This document shows positions 25,961-35,277 of a stretch of DNA of 64,000 nucleotides, piece after piece; position 1 is the stretch's first letter; every line of letters starts with the position of its first letter. A model generated the notes under the pieces. The model saw only the letters and a list, made by a program, of their open reading frames with translations, made no database searches and was not told the DNA's origin. This DNA comes from Pyxidicoccus caerfyrddinensis (GTDB lineage: Bacteria; Myxococcota; Myxococcia; Myxococcales; Myxococcaceae): positions 241,812 to 305,811 of the forward strand of contig NZ_JAAIYA010000014.1 of NCBI RefSeq assembly GCF_010894405.1. Direction: 5' to 3'. Both the position numbers and the translations under genes were made by a program.

Positions 25961-25991
25961 GCGCGGCGAGGCCCTCGCGAGCCCGCCGCGC
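25961..25991. terminator. Bidirectional hairpin between convergent genes
   Basis: GCGCGGCG and CGCCGCGC form an eight-pair stem around a 15-base loop in the 59-base gap between the ABC-F gene and the large effector-like gene, the expected place for a shared terminator. Confidence 0.5.
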
Positions 25992-26007
25992 TTCCGGCCC
26001 GCTGCCG

Positions 26008-29000
26008 CTACGGCAGCCGGCCGTCGTAGAGGATGGTGACGCCGAGGATGCCGTCGGCGCCCACCGAGCCGACGATGGGCTCCTCCTGGTGACTGGGGCT
26101 CAGGTAGAACGAGCCGAAGCCCACCTGGTTCTCAATGGGCGCGGCCACCTCGACGGTGACGTCGATGGGACGGTTGCCCATGAGGCGCTTCACCTGGTCC
26201 ATGGACATCTCCACGGTGCGCCCGGTGGAGTCCTTGACGAAGAGGGGCGTGCCGCCCGCCGTGGCCAGTTCCGAGCGGAGCAGCTGGAACTGCTGCGGCG
26301 AGAAGTACTCGGCGCGCGTCGGCCGGGGCATGGCCGCCACGAAGCGCCCGAAGTTCATCCACCCCACCGAGCCCTGCGAGTTCACCGGCGTGTTCTTCGC
26401 CCAGTTCTCGGCGATGTTCGGGTTGCGGGTGAGCATGACGACGTTCTCGCCAACGTTCATTCCCGCCGACTCCTGCGCGCCGTGCCAGAAGCGCTGGAAG
26501 AAGGGCTGGCTCTCGATGGCGCCCGCGGCCAGCCGGCCGTCGCGCACCGAGCGCGGGTGGAGGCCGCTGGTGAGGATGGTGTTCAGGTCGTTCAGGCTGA
26601 TGTCCCGCATGCCGCGGAAGCCGTGGACGCGTGAGCCCGCCGCCCCCGCGCCGAAGCGCGGCATGGGAACGAAGACGCCCACGCCGTCCATGACGACGTT
26701 GCCCGGACGCGGCACGGTGTCCACGCCTGGCAGGTCCAGCAGCTTGCTCAGCCCGAAGGAGGTGCCGGCGCTCAGCCCGCCCTGCAAGGCCGCGTTCGTC
26801 AGGTGCCGCCGGTCTCCGCTGAAGATGCCCTCCAGCGCGCCCGGCGTGCCCAGCACGTAGGCGCCCATGCTGCCCAGGCCGTCCACGGTGGCGCCGCGCA
26901 CCGCCGCGCTCATGGCGCCCTGGCCACGCGCCGCCGCGATGACGGACATGCGCAGGCCGAAGTACGTGGTGAGGCCGTCCACCGCGCCGCCGGCCACCGC
27001 GTTGGCCCACTTCACCTGGCCCGTCGTCTCATACTGGTTGCTGGCGTTGAGGGCGGTGCTCACCACGCTGGTGGTGAGGCCCGCCGCGCTCGCCTGGAGC
27101 GTGGCCGTGCCCAGCGTGACTCCGCCCAGCGTGAGCGTGGCGCCCGCGGGCACCGCCGCCGCCGCGAGGATGGGCGCCGCCACCGCGGCCACCATGCCCA
27201 CGCCGGCGATGATGGTCCGGCGCCGGTTCTGCACCTGCTCGCCCATGGCGGCAATGGACTCGCCGTAGCGGGGCAGGCTGGCGCGGAACGTCGCGTCCTG
27301 CGCGCTGCCCGCCGTCATCGCCTGGGCGATGTAGGCCGGGTCCTTCGAGTTGCGGACCAGGCTCGCCAGCCGCGTCAGGCTGTCGGCGTTGAGGCCGGCG
27401 TACTCGTTGAGGCGCGACTTGATGATGGGGTTGCCGCCGTTGAGGATGTTGATGGCGGCGTCGGTGAAGGGGTCTCCGCCGTAGCGGCTCAGGTCCGGGT
27501 TGGCGAGGTCTCGTGAGTACTTCGCCAGGTCGTCCAGGTAGTTCGCCGCCTGCGCGGGCGTGAGGCGCTTGGAGTCCACGGCCTGGGCGACGGTGCCGGC
27601 GTACAGCGGGCTGCCCAGCCTGGCCACGGCGGGGTGGCGCGCCAGCACGTCCGCGCGCGGGAGCGACACCTGCGCGTCGGGGAGGATGAGGGGCACGCCG
27701 TCCGGGCCGGTGGGCACCCGGCCGTCGGTACCGAAGCCGCCGGTCATGCCCTGCGTCACGCCCTGCAGCTGCGTGAAGGCGACGGCCGTGGCGAGGTTGC
27801 CGCCGTGGTGGTCGACGAGCCGCGAGTCGAGGCGCGGGTTGTCGAGGAACGCCACCAGCAGGCCGTTGCGCTGCTCTGCGGTGGCGCTCTGGAGCAGGCC
27901 GCCGATGTGCTCGTTGCGCAGCAGCGCGCCCATGCGGGCGGACTCGCGGCCCGCGGTCACCCTGTCACCCAGCGCGCATGCGACGCCCAGTCCCTTGCCG
28001 AGCGCCTCGCGGAAGTCCGCGTTGACCAGCGGCTGCGGACCGGCCTTCTTCGCGACGGTGAGGAAGAAGCTGGCCTGCGCGCCGTTGGGCACGCCCGCGG
28101 TGACGGGCAGCGCGGAGGCCACCTTCATGAAGTCCTGGAGGGCGGACGTGCGGGTGCCGCTGTTGATGAACAGCGGGTCGTTGAAGTCCTTCGCGTTGAT
28201 GCCGAGCGACGTGACGAACTGCTCCATGCCCTTGGGCCCCACAGCGTCCAGCACCGCCTTCGCGGCCTGGGGCGTGGTGGCGGACTGCATGGCCCAGGAG
28301 GCAATCTCCCCGGTGTGCAGGTTCCGGCGGGCGAGCGTCGGGTCCACCGCGGACTTCGCCAGCGCGGCCGACATCTCGGGCGTGAAGCCCTGGGTGGCCT
28401 CGGAGAGGTAGTACATGGTGGCGGTGAAGCCGTTGAGGTCCGCGTCGGCTCCGCGCGGGGGGGCGTAGCGCGACACCATGGCGGTGGTGAGCGCGGCGAG
28501 CGCCTTCGGGTTCTGCTCCCCGGAGTCCAGCCAGAAGGCGTCCTGGCCGTCGATGATGGCGCCGATGTCCTCCGCGGAGGGGTACTCCGGCAATTGCCGG
28601 ACGGCCTCGGTGAGGGCGGCCTGCTCCCGCGCGGTGAGGGCGCGGCCGGCGGGGCGGGGCGCGTCCGCCAGCAGCATGCCCTGCGCGGCGGTGGGGATGC
28701 GCGCGGCGTCGATGGCGAGCTGCCGCTCGGGCGAGCCCGGGGGCGTGCTCAGCACGCGCTGCATGGCGGCGCCGCTGGTAGCGTGGGCGACCTCGTAGTG
28801 CCCCTCGGCGTTGAACTGCTGGAGGCTGGCGTAGCTTCGGCCGGTGGACGGGTCGAAGATGGACTCGCCCTGGCGGATGACGGCGTGGCCGGTGGTGCCC
28901 TCGGCGCCCGGACGCGTGTCGCTCAGCAGGAGCACCTCGCTGCGGGCGCGCAGCTGCGGCGTCGCCAGCTCCAGCCAGTCACCCACCGCGTCCAGGCAGT

Positions 29001-29286
29001 TGCGCTGCGCGTCCCGGGTGTCCTCGGTCAGCAGCGTCGTCGCGGGAGCGGCGGTGTCGGCCGCGGGTGCCACGAGTCCGCCAGCGGCGAGCTGCTGGCT
29101 GCGCACGCGCTGCGAGTCGCCGGTGTCGAGGGTCAGCGTGTCCGCGCTGAAGAGGTCGGCGCGCTCCGGCTGCGTCGTCGTCGTTGGCTCCGGCTTCGCC
29201 TCGGGCTTCGGCTTGGGAGGCGGTGGCGGAGGCGGCGGTGGTGGCGGTGGTGGCGGCGACGGCGGGTCGCGATTGATGCTGGTCAT
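26008..29286 (-). CDS. Large effector- or toxin-like multidomain protein
   Basis: 1092 residues from ATG 29286 (AGAGGGGGAAA upstream). N-terminus: a run of 14 prolines (11-24) and a Lys/Pro/Thr linker. Residues about 88-172 look like a papain-like Cys peptidase: NCLDAV (Cys97), TGHAVI (His134), FDPSTG (Asp145). Residues about 200-680 are helical and unassigned. A Gly/Ala-rich hydrophobic section (about 705-760, AGVGMVAAVAAPILAAAAVPAGATLTLGG) could insert into membranes. The last 200 residues (HGFRGMRDISLNDLNTIL ... ENVVMLTRNPNIAENWA ... EEPIVGSVGADGILGVTI) resemble ADP-ribosyltransferase-type toxin domains, with Arg, a Ser/Thr strand and a late Glu. No signal peptide and no obvious immunity gene. 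Function is inferred from layout only. Confidence 0.75.
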   Translation of the reverse strand: MTSINRDPPSPPPPPPPPPPPPPPKPKPEAKPEPTTTTQPERADLFSADTLTLDTGDSQRVRSQQLAAGGLVAPAADTAAPATTLLTEDTRDAQRNCLDAVGDWLELATPQLRARSEVLLLSDTRPGAEGTTGHAVIRQGESIFDPSTGRSYASLQQFNAEGHYEVAHATSGAAMQRVLSTPPGSPERQLAIDAARIPTAAQGMLLADAPRPAGRALTAREQAALTEAVRQLPEYPSAEDIGAIIDGQDAFWLDSGEQNPKALAALTTAMVSRYAPPRGADADLNGFTATMYYLSEATQGFTPEMSAALAKSAVDPTLARRNLHTGEIASWAMQSATTPQAAKAVLDAVGPKGMEQFVTSLGINAKDFNDPLFINSGTRTSALQDFMKVASALPVTAGVPNGAQASFFLTVAKKAGPQPLVNADFREALGKGLGVACALGDRVTAGRESARMGALLRNEHIGGLLQSATAEQRNGLLVAFLDNPRLDSRLVDHHGGNLATAVAFTQLQGVTQGMTGGFGTDGRVPTGPDGVPLILPDAQVSLPRADVLARHPAVARLGSPLYAGTVAQAVDSKRLTPAQAANYLDDLAKYSRDLANPDLSRYGGDPFTDAAINILNGGNPIIKSRLNEYAGLNADSLTRLASLVRNSKDPAYIAQAMTAGSAQDATFRASLPRYGESIAAMGEQVQNRRRTIIAGVGMVAAVAAPILAAAAVPAGATLTLGGVTLGTATLQASAAGLTTSVVSTALNASNQYETTGQVKWANAVAGGAVDGLTTYFGLRMSVIAAARGQGAMSAAVRGATVDGLGSMGAYVLGTPGALEGIFSGDRRHLTNAALQGGLSAGTSFGLSKLLDLPGVDTVPRPGNVVMDGVGVFVPMPRFGAGAAGSRVHGFRGMRDISLNDLNTILTSGLHPRSVRDGRLAAGAIESQPFFQRFWHGAQESAGMNVGENVVMLTRNPNIAENWAKNTPVNSQGSVGWMNFGRFVAAMPRPTRAEYFSPQQFQLLRSELATAGGTPLFVKDSTGRTVEMSMDQVKRLMGNRPIDVTVEVAAPIENQVGFGSFYLSPSHQEEPIVGSVGADGILGVTILYDGRLP

Positions 29287-29412
29287 GGATTTCCCCCTCT
29301 TGATGGCGGCACCCTGGTGGGGCGCGCGCCGCTCTTGTTTGTGTATCGGCGCGAGGAGTCTCCGGGTTGCGTGCTCGGAGGGCTCCAGGGCTTGGACACA
29401 CGGACGTTGCAA

Positions 29413-30174
29413 CTACTCGGTGCGCGTCAGGCCCTGTGGTGACGGGAGCGCCTGTCGCAAGGCTCGTATCTCGGTGAGCAATTCCCTCGCGGCCTCGAGG
29501 GCGGCGGGGGACGCGCTGGCGGGCTCGGCCCGCTCCGGCACGGAGTGCTCCCCCAGGCCCGCGTCACGGTGCATGCGCACGCGCGCGAGGATGACGTCGC
29601 GAATCTCCCCGGGGTTGCTCACGCCGCGGAAGTGCGCCTCGTGCAGGCGCTCGCCGTGGCCGGAGCCGCCGCCCTTCGAGCCCGAGGAGCCCCCGCCACC
29701 GGCGGTCTCCACCTTCACGTCGGAGATGCCGAGCAGGCGCTGAAGGGGGTTCTGCTGGATGGAGACCTGCTGGATGTTGGCGAAGGTCATCGTCTTCTCC
29801 TGGAAGGTGACGATGCCCTCATGCAGCCGCAGGCTCCGGTCGGAGAGGACGTACCAGCGGAACGCGTAGTCGAGGCGCGCGACGAGGAAGCCGAACGGGA
29901 GCTGGACGATGAAGCCCAGCCAGGCGAGCACCTCCAGGCCCCAGGCAATCTTCTCCGACAGGGGGAAATTGATGACCGGGACGATGGCACTGAGGAACAT
30001 CGCGCCGACGGTGAGGCCCGCGACCAGGCCCACCTGTTTCACTGCCCAGAGGAACAGCCGGTAGCTGCGATAGGCGGGCGCGGAGCGGAACACCTTCACG
30101 TCACCCTCGGGAATCCGGGGCGCGGGAGGAACCTTCAACAGCCGCAGGAGCCACGCGTGGGGAAGCTCAGCCAT
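29413..30174 (-). CDS. bPH2 (YdbS-like) membrane protein
   Basis: 253 residues. Two hydrophobic helices (about 45-65, LVAGLTVGAMFLSAIVPVI; about 80-100, EVLAWLGFIVQLPFGFLVA) followed by a bacterial PH-like beta domain: WYVLSDRSLRLHEGIVTFQEKTMTFANIQQVSIQQNPLQRLLGISDVKVETAGG. A Gly/Ser-rich insert (GGGGSSGSKGGGSGHG) interrupts the domain's end. Function unknown; YdbS/YdbT relatives are membrane proteins linked to envelope stress in Bacillus. It overlaps the upstream bPH2 gene by eight bases, so the two are translated together and may form a hetero-oligomer. Confidence 0.88.
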   Translation of the reverse strand: MAELPHAWLLRLLKVPPAPRIPEGDVKVFRSAPAYRSYRLFLWAVKQVGLVAGLTVGAMFLSAIVPVINFPLSEKIAWGLEVLAWLGFIVQLPFGFLVARLDYAFRWYVLSDRSLRLHEGIVTFQEKTMTFANIQQVSIQQNPLQRLLGISDVKVETAGGGGSSGSKGGGSGHGERLHEAHFRGVSNPGEIRDVILARVRMHRDAGLGEHSVPERAEPASASPAALEAARELLTEIRALRQALPSPQGLTRTE

Positions 30175-30763
30175 CCGTCTTCTCCGGAGGCGCGGACGGG
30201 GTGCTCAAGTCCTGCCGGAGCGCGCGCACCTCGGCGGCGACCTCGCGCAGCGTGGCGGCGAGCACATCCTCCGTGCTGGAGTGCAGCGCCTGCGTGGCAT
30301 CGCGAGCCGTGGGCAGCGCGCGGTCTCTCGCGCCCTGCATCTTCGAGTAGAGGAAGTCCCGCATCGCCTCGAAGGCCTGGAGCCCCTCGATGGTGATTTC
30401 CGCCTGCGAGTTGCCGCTCGCCGTCTGCACCTGGATTTTCGCGAGCCCGAGCCACCGCTCCACGAGGTTGCTGGACAGGTGGATGTCCTGGATGCGGGCG
30501 TAGGTGAGGGACACCTCGCGCCGGAAGAGGATGCCCCAGCGGACGGTGATGCCCTCCGCGTCCAGCTCGTAGCGCAGCGTCTGGAAGCGGAAGTAGTGCA
30601 GCAGCAGGAGGATGGGGAAGCCCGGCCCCGCCAGGAACGAGGTGAGCACGTAGTACGTGAGCAGGTTCTGGTGCGGGCGCAGCACGGCGGGAAGCCGCGA
30701 CAGCAGTGCCACCTCCGCGGCGGCGGACTCCGTGAGCGGAGAGGACGAACGTGTATCGGTCAT
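30167..30763 (-). CDS. bPH2 (YdbS-like) membrane protein, first of pair
   Basis: 198 residues, ATG 30763. One hydrophobic stretch (TYYVLTSFLAGPGFPILLLLHYF) and a bPH2 domain: LRYELDAEGITVRWGILFRREVSLTYARIQDIHLSSNLVERWLGLAKIQVQTASG. The C-terminal part is charged and helical (DVLAATLREVAAEVRALRQDL), and a similar helical tail ends the partner protein, so they may pair through these tails. It lies upstream of, and overlaps, the second bPH2 gene. No enzyme function is expected. Confidence 0.87.
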   Translation of the reverse strand: MTDTRSSSPLTESAAAEVALLSRLPAVLRPHQNLLTYYVLTSFLAGPGFPILLLLHYFRFQTLRYELDAEGITVRWGILFRREVSLTYARIQDIHLSSNLVERWLGLAKIQVQTASGNSQAEITIEGLQAFEAMRDFLYSKMQGARDRALPTARDATQALHSSTEDVLAATLREVAAEVRALRQDLSTPSAPPEKTDG

Positions 30764-30849
30764 GTACGGCCCACCCCAAGGACTCCCGCGAAAGGGTCCG
30801 CCCAGACACTACGGGCCTGGGGGAACTCCATTGCAAGGTGTCACGGCCC

Positions 30850-32289
30850 CTATTCGAACAGCCGGCTCGCCAGCCGCGCCAGCTTCTGCGCCTTGCCCGA
30901 GTACGGCGGGAAGAACAGGTGCGCCAGCGACGTGCGCCCCTGCCGCAGCACCGCGCGCTCGTGGCTGAACGTCCGGAAGCCCGTCTCGCCGTGGTACGCG
31001 CCCAGGCCGCTCTGCCCGATGCCGCCGAAGGGCAGGTTGGGATTCACGTTGTGCAGCACCACCGTGTTGATGCAGGTGCCGCCCGCGCTCGTCTCACGCA
31101 GCAGGCGCTCCACCGTCGCCTCGTCCTGGCTGAACACGTAGAGCGCCAGCGGCTTGCCGCCCGCGCGCACCTGCGCCACCACGTCGTCCAGGGACTCGTA
31201 CCGGAGCACCGGTAGCACCGGCCCGAAAATCTCCTCCTCCATGATGGGCGCGTCCGGCGTCACGTCCGCCAGCACCGTGGGCGCGATGTAGCGCGTCTCC
31301 GCGTCCACCCCGCCGCCCATCACCACTCGCGCCCCCGCCTGCACGGTGCGGTCCATCAGCCCGCGCACCCGCTTGAAGGCCCCGTCATCCACCAGCCGGC
31401 AGAAGTCCTGGCACGCGCGCCGCGCTTCTTCCGACTTGCCGTAGAAGCGCTCCAGCGCCGCCTTCATCGCCGTCAGCAGCGCCTCCTCCTTCGAGGCATG
31501 CACCCACACGTGGTCCGGGGCGATGCACGTCTGCCCCGCGTTGAGGAACTTGCCCCACACCACGCGCTCGGCCGCCGCCTCCACGTCCGCCGTCGCGTCC
31601 ACCACCACCGGCGACTTGCCGCCCAATTCCAGCGTCACCCCGGCCAGGTGCTTCGCCGCCGCCTCCATCACCCGCCGGCCCACGCGCGGCCCGCCGGTGA
31701 AGAAGAAGTGGTCGAACGGCAGCCGCAGGAGCGCCTCGCCCACCTCCGGGCCGCCCTCCAGCACCGCCACCTCGTCCTCGGGGAATGCATCGCGCAGCAA
31801 TTCCGAGATGAAGCGCGCGGTGTGCGGCGTCTTCTCGCTCGGCTTGCACAGCACGGTGTTGCCCGCGGCGACCGCCGCCACCAGCGGCGACAGCAGAAGC
31901 TGGAAGGGGTAGTTCCACGGGGCCATGACGAGCACCACGCCGCGCGCTTCGGATTGCACGTGGCTGGAGGTGCCGGTGAGCAAGAGCGGCGTCGTCACCT
32001 TCCGCGGCTTCATCCACCCCTTGAGGTGCTTCTGCACGTGCGCCAGCTCCTGGAGCACGGGCATGACTTCCGTGGCCTCCACCTCGGCGCGGGGCTTGCG
32101 GAAGTCCGCGTGGATGGCGTCCGCGAGTGCCTCCCGCCGCGCGACGATGAGCTCCTTGAGCTTGTCCAGCCGGGCCAGCCGCTCCTTCGCTCCGCGCCTC
32201 GCCACGTCCCAGCGGCGCGCCTGGAGGCGGTCGAACGCCTCCCGCACACCCTCCGGCATCCGCTCTTCCGCCAGCTTCACCACGTGCAT
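30850..32289 (-). CDS. Aldehyde dehydrogenase, class 3 type
   Basis: 479 residues. NAD(P)-dependent aldehyde dehydrogenase of the short ALDH3/coniferyl type, which lacks the N-terminal extension of class 1/2: APWNYPFQL, KPSEKTPHTA, FFFTGGPRVG (cofactor loop), LELGGKSPVVV (Glu general base), GKFLNAGQTCIAPD (catalytic Cys), EEEIFGPVLPV. The C-terminal FFPPYSGKAQKLARLASRLFE is a family ending that often touches membranes. It oxidises medium- or long-chain or aromatic aldehydes to acids. It is the last gene of a tetR-aldh-aldh set and about half identical by eye to its neighbour. Confidence 0.94.
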   Translation of the reverse strand: MHVVKLAEERMPEGVREAFDRLQARRWDVARRGAKERLARLDKLKELIVARREALADAIHADFRKPRAEVEATEVMPVLQELAHVQKHLKGWMKPRKVTTPLLLTGTSSHVQSEARGVVLVMAPWNYPFQLLLSPLVAAVAAGNTVLCKPSEKTPHTARFISELLRDAFPEDEVAVLEGGPEVGEALLRLPFDHFFFTGGPRVGRRVMEAAAKHLAGVTLELGGKSPVVVDATADVEAAAERVVWGKFLNAGQTCIAPDHVWVHASKEEALLTAMKAALERFYGKSEEARRACQDFCRLVDDGAFKRVRGLMDRTVQAGARVVMGGGVDAETRYIAPTVLADVTPDAPIMEEEIFGPVLPVLRYESLDDVVAQVRAGGKPLALYVFSQDEATVERLLRETSAGGTCINTVVLHNVNPNLPFGGIGQSGLGAYHGETGFRTFSHERAVLRQGRTSLAHLFFPPYSGKAQKLARLASRLFE

Positions 32290-32350
32290 GGACCGGCTCT
32301 CCTTCCGGCGGTGTCCCTTTCGAGAACACCGCCCGGACCGGCCATCTTGC

Positions 32351-33805
32351 CTACTCCATCAGCCGGGTCGCGCGGGAGGCCATTTCCTGCGCCTTTCCGC
32401 GATACGGCGGGAAGAACACCGAAGCGAGCGACTTCATCCACTGAACCGTCACGGCCCGCTCATGGCTGAAGGTCTTGAAGCCGTAGACGCCGTGGTAGTG
32501 CCCCAGGCCGCTCATTCCCACCCCGCCGAAGGGCAGGTTGGGGTTGGCCACGTGGATGAGGACGTTGTTCACCACCGCGCCCCCGGACGTGGTGTTCCGG
32601 AAGACGTCCTCGATGGCCCGCTTGTCCTGGCTGAACACGTAGAGCGCCAGCGGCTTCTCGCCCGCCTGGATGTGGGCGTAGACCTCTTCGCGCTTCTCGT
32701 AGGTCATCACCGGCAGCACGGGGCCGAAGATTTCGCCCTCCATGATGGCCATGTCCGCCTTCACGCCCGACAGCACGGTGGGAGCCACATAGCGCGAGGG
32801 CCCGTCCGCCAGGCCGCCCACCTCCACCTTCGCTCCCACGGCCACCGAGCGGTCGACCACGTCCTTCACCCGCCGCCACGCCACCGGGTCGACGATGCGC
32901 GCGAAGTCCGGGCTCGCCTGCCGCTCCGTCTCCGTGTCGCCGTAGAAGCGGGTGATGACGGCCTTCAGCGCGTCCAGGAACTCACGCTCGCGCGAGACGT
33001 GGACGAAGGCGTAGTCCGGCGCCACGCACGTCTGGCCGCCGTTGAGGAACTTGCCCCAACAGATGCGCTCGGCCGCGGCGGTGAGGTCCGCCGTCTCGTC
33101 GATGATGACGGGCGACTTGCCGCCCAGCTCCAGCGTCACGCTGGCCAGGTGCTTCGCCGCGGCCTCCATCACCTTCCGGCCGATGCGCGGGTTGCCGGTG
33201 AAGAAGATGTGGTCGAAGGGCAGCTCCAGCAGCGCCTCGGCCAGGTCGGCGCCACCCTCGAAGAGGGCCACCTCGTTCTCCGGGAAGACGTCCTTCACCA
33301 GCCGCGCCATGAAGCGCGAGGTGTGTGGCGTCTTCTCGCTGGGCTTGCAGATGACGGTGTTGCCCGCGGCGATGGCGGCAATCAATGGCGCCATCAGGAG
33401 CTGGAAGGGGTAGTTCCACGGCGACAGCACGAGCACCACGCCGCGCGCCTCGTAACGCACGTGGCTGGACGAACCGGACAGGAGCAGCGGCGTGCCCACG
33501 CGCGTCGGCTTCATCCACGACTTGAGGTGCTTCACCGTGTGGTTCAGCTCCTCCAGCGTGGGGTGCACCTCCGTCAATTCCACCTCCATGGCGGGCTTGC
33601 GGAAGTCGCGGTGGATGGCGTCCGCCAGCTCCGCGCGCCGGGCGACAATGGCCTCGCGCAGCCGCTTGAGGCGGGCGATGCGCTCGGCGGCGGTGGTGCG
33701 CGACATGTTCCACCGGTGCGCGCGCTGGTCCTGGAAGACCGAGCGCAGGCGCTTGAGCTCGGCGGACGGCCTGGTGTCGACGGGGGAGGGGACGGCTTCA
33801 AGCAT
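32351..33805 (-). CDS. Aldehyde dehydrogenase, class 3 type (paralogue)
   Basis: 484 residues, ATG 33805. Same architecture as the next gene: SPWNYPFQLLMAPL, KPSEKTPHTSRF, IFFTGNPRIG, LELGGKSPVII, CWGKFLNGGQTCVAPDYAF (catalytic Cys), EGEIFGPVLPV and the C-terminal FFPPYRGKAQEMASRATRLME. The pair clearly arose by tandem duplication and both keep all catalytic residues, so they may differ in aldehyde chain length. It follows the TetR gene by 55 bases; the paralogue follows by 61 bases. Confidence 0.94.
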   Translation of the reverse strand: MLEAVPSPVDTRPSAELKRLRSVFQDQRAHRWNMSRTTAAERIARLKRLREAIVARRAELADAIHRDFRKPAMEVELTEVHPTLEELNHTVKHLKSWMKPTRVGTPLLLSGSSSHVRYEARGVVLVLSPWNYPFQLLMAPLIAAIAAGNTVICKPSEKTPHTSRFMARLVKDVFPENEVALFEGGADLAEALLELPFDHIFFTGNPRIGRKVMEAAAKHLASVTLELGGKSPVIIDETADLTAAAERICWGKFLNGGQTCVAPDYAFVHVSREREFLDALKAVITRFYGDTETERQASPDFARIVDPVAWRRVKDVVDRSVAVGAKVEVGGLADGPSRYVAPTVLSGVKADMAIMEGEIFGPVLPVMTYEKREEVYAHIQAGEKPLALYVFSQDKRAIEDVFRNTTSGGAVVNNVLIHVANPNLPFGGVGMSGLGHYHGVYGFKTFSHERAVTVQWMKSLASVFFPPYRGKAQEMASRATRLME

Positions 33806-33860
33806 GGGCGCGCTCCGGTTTTGGATTCAGGGGTGTGGAAACGACGAAAGGGGCTCGGGC

Positions 33861-34541
33861 CTAGCGGGACTCCAGCCCGCGCAGCAGGGTGGTGAGGGCG
33901 GCCGTCAGCTCGCCGGTGAAGTCCACGCGCAGCGGGGCCAGGTGCGGCTGCTGGAGCAGCTCGCGCGCCACCGGCGCCACGTCCGCCATCTGCCGCAGGC
34001 CCGTCACCAGCGCGTGCAGGTGGATGAGGAAGCGCGGGCCGTCTCCCTCCTTCAGGAAGGGAAGCCGCTGCTCCACCCGGGCCCCGGTGCTCAGGAGCGC
34101 GCCCAGCAGCCGCTCCTTGAATGGCAGCACCTGCTGCGCCGTCACGTTCTGCTCCAGCACCGTCTGGAGCATGGCCAACAGCCGCGTCAGCGACTCCTCG
34201 CCCTCCAGCGACTCGGCCACCGTGCGCGCCAGCCGCGCGCCCGTCCACCGGCCCTCGCCGTGCTCCAGGAGCCCGTCCAGCCGTGCGAACCACGAGAAGA
34301 GCAGGTCTTCCAGCAGCGCCAGGAACAGCGCCTCCTTCGTGGGGAAGTAGAGGAACACCGTCCCCTTCGCGAGCTTCGCCCGCTCCGCCACGTCCGCCAT
34401 CTTCACGTCCGCGTAGGACGTGGACCGGTACAGCGCCAGCGTCTCGTCGAGGATGAGCCGCCGCCGCGCCTCCTTGTCCTCGTCCTTCCGCGCGCGCAGG
34501 GGCAGGGCCCGCTTCGCCTTTGCCGCCGTATTGCTGACCAT
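33861..34541 (-). CDS. TetR-family regulator of the aldehyde dehydrogenases
   Basis: 226 residues, ATG 34541. N-terminal HTH: EARRRLILDETLALYRSTSYADVKMADVAERAKLAKGTVFLYFPTKEALFLALL, the normal TetR_N pattern. The remaining 150 residues are helical and specific, presumably for a hydrophobic ligand such as an aldehyde or fatty acid. As first gene of the tetR-aldh-aldh unit it most likely represses it; the dyad TGACC-N3-GGTCA lies 15 bases upstream of its start. Confidence 0.92.
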   Translation of the reverse strand: MVSNTAAKAKRALPLRARKDEDKEARRRLILDETLALYRSTSYADVKMADVAERAKLAKGTVFLYFPTKEALFLALLEDLLFSWFARLDGLLEHGEGRWTGARLARTVAESLEGEESLTRLLAMLQTVLEQNVTAQQVLPFKERLLGALLSTGARVEQRLPFLKEGDGPRFLIHLHALVTGLRQMADVAPVARELLQQPHLAPLRVDFTGELTAALTTLLRGLESR

Positions 34542-34556
34542 GAGTCAGATGTAAGG

Positions 34557-34569
34557 TGACCCCAGGTCA
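34557..34569. promoter_or_regulatory. Probable TetR operator
   Basis: TGACC-CCA-GGTCA, an inverted repeat just upstream of tetR and 36 bases before the divergent PLD-like gene. Similar TGAC/GTCA words follow within the next 30 bases (AAGTGAC, GGTCATCT), so the operator may be extended. Confidence 0.5.
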
Positions 34570-34605
34570 GTCGTCAAGTGACTTGCGGTCATCTGGTGGC
34601 GCCCG

Positions 34606-35277
34606 ATGGAAACAGCCGATGATTGGTCGAATGTGGGTGAAGGTGCGAAGCTGCCTCCCATGCGTCCGATTGAAGCGGAGCTCCTGGCCGGCAGCGCGCT
34701 GTACCGCGAGGTGGTGCTGGAGAAGCTGCTCCACGCGCGCGAGTCGGTGTGGATGGCCACGGCCAACGTGAAGGCGATGTTCGTGGAGCACGGGGGGCGC
34801 TTCGTGCCGCTGGTGGAGGTGCTCGACAAGCTCGCCGCAAAGGGCGTGGCGCTGCGGCTGCTGCACGCGGAGTTGCCCAGCCGTCCCTTTCGCGCGGCCT
34901 TCGACAAGAAGGCGCGGCTCGTCGCAGGGGGCCTGGGGCTCAAGGTCTGCCCGCGGGTGCACTTCAAGGCGGTGGTGGTGGACGGGGCGTGGGCGTACCT
35001 GGGCAGCGCCAACCTCACCGGCGCGGGGCTGGGGGCCAAGAGCGACACGGTGCGCAACTTCGAGTTGGGCTTCGTCACCGAGGACTTCGACGTCATCGAC
35101 CGGGTGACGGCGCTCTACGAGGCGGTGTGGAGCGGCGCCGAGTGCCGCACGTGCCGGCTGCGCGCGGTCTGCCCTGACCCAATCTTGCCGGCTGGCGGGA
35201 GGTTGGAGCAAAAGCGGGGCGCCGCGCGGTTGGGCAAGGCGCGCCGCTTGAGGCGCCACACCTCGGAGACCCGTTGA
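34606..35277 (+). CDS. Phospholipase D-like protein with one HKD motif
   Basis: 223 residues (ATG 34606; ATG 34660 possible). The segment VHFKAVVVDGAWAYLGSANLTGAGL has the PLD signature HxKxxxxD...GSxN. The first part LYREVVLEKLLHARESVWMATANVKAMFVE is typical of PLD-like nuclease or transferase domains. Only one HKD motif is present, so it should act as a dimer. Near the C-terminus CRTCRLRAVC (three to four Cys) suggests a metal site. The last 30 residues are basic. It may cut phosphodiester bonds in lipid or nucleic acid; which is unclear. It overlaps the glutathione-transferase gene by four bases, hence co-translation. Confidence 0.85.
   Translation: METADDWSNVGEGAKLPPMRPIEAELLAGSALYREVVLEKLLHARESVWMATANVKAMFVEHGGRFVPLVEVLDKLAAKGVALRLLHAELPSRPFRAAFDKKARLVAGGLGLKVCPRVHFKAVVVDGAWAYLGSANLTGAGLGAKSDTVRNFELGFVTEDFDVIDRVTALYEAVWSGAECRTCRLRAVCPDPILPAGGRLEQKRGAARLGKARRLRRHTSETR

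Noticed and set aside
27634..29442. A 602-codon open frame opposite the effector-like gene
   Set aside because: Low-complexity Arg/Gly/Val sequence mirroring the coding strand; the minus-strand protein has domain structure and a good start.
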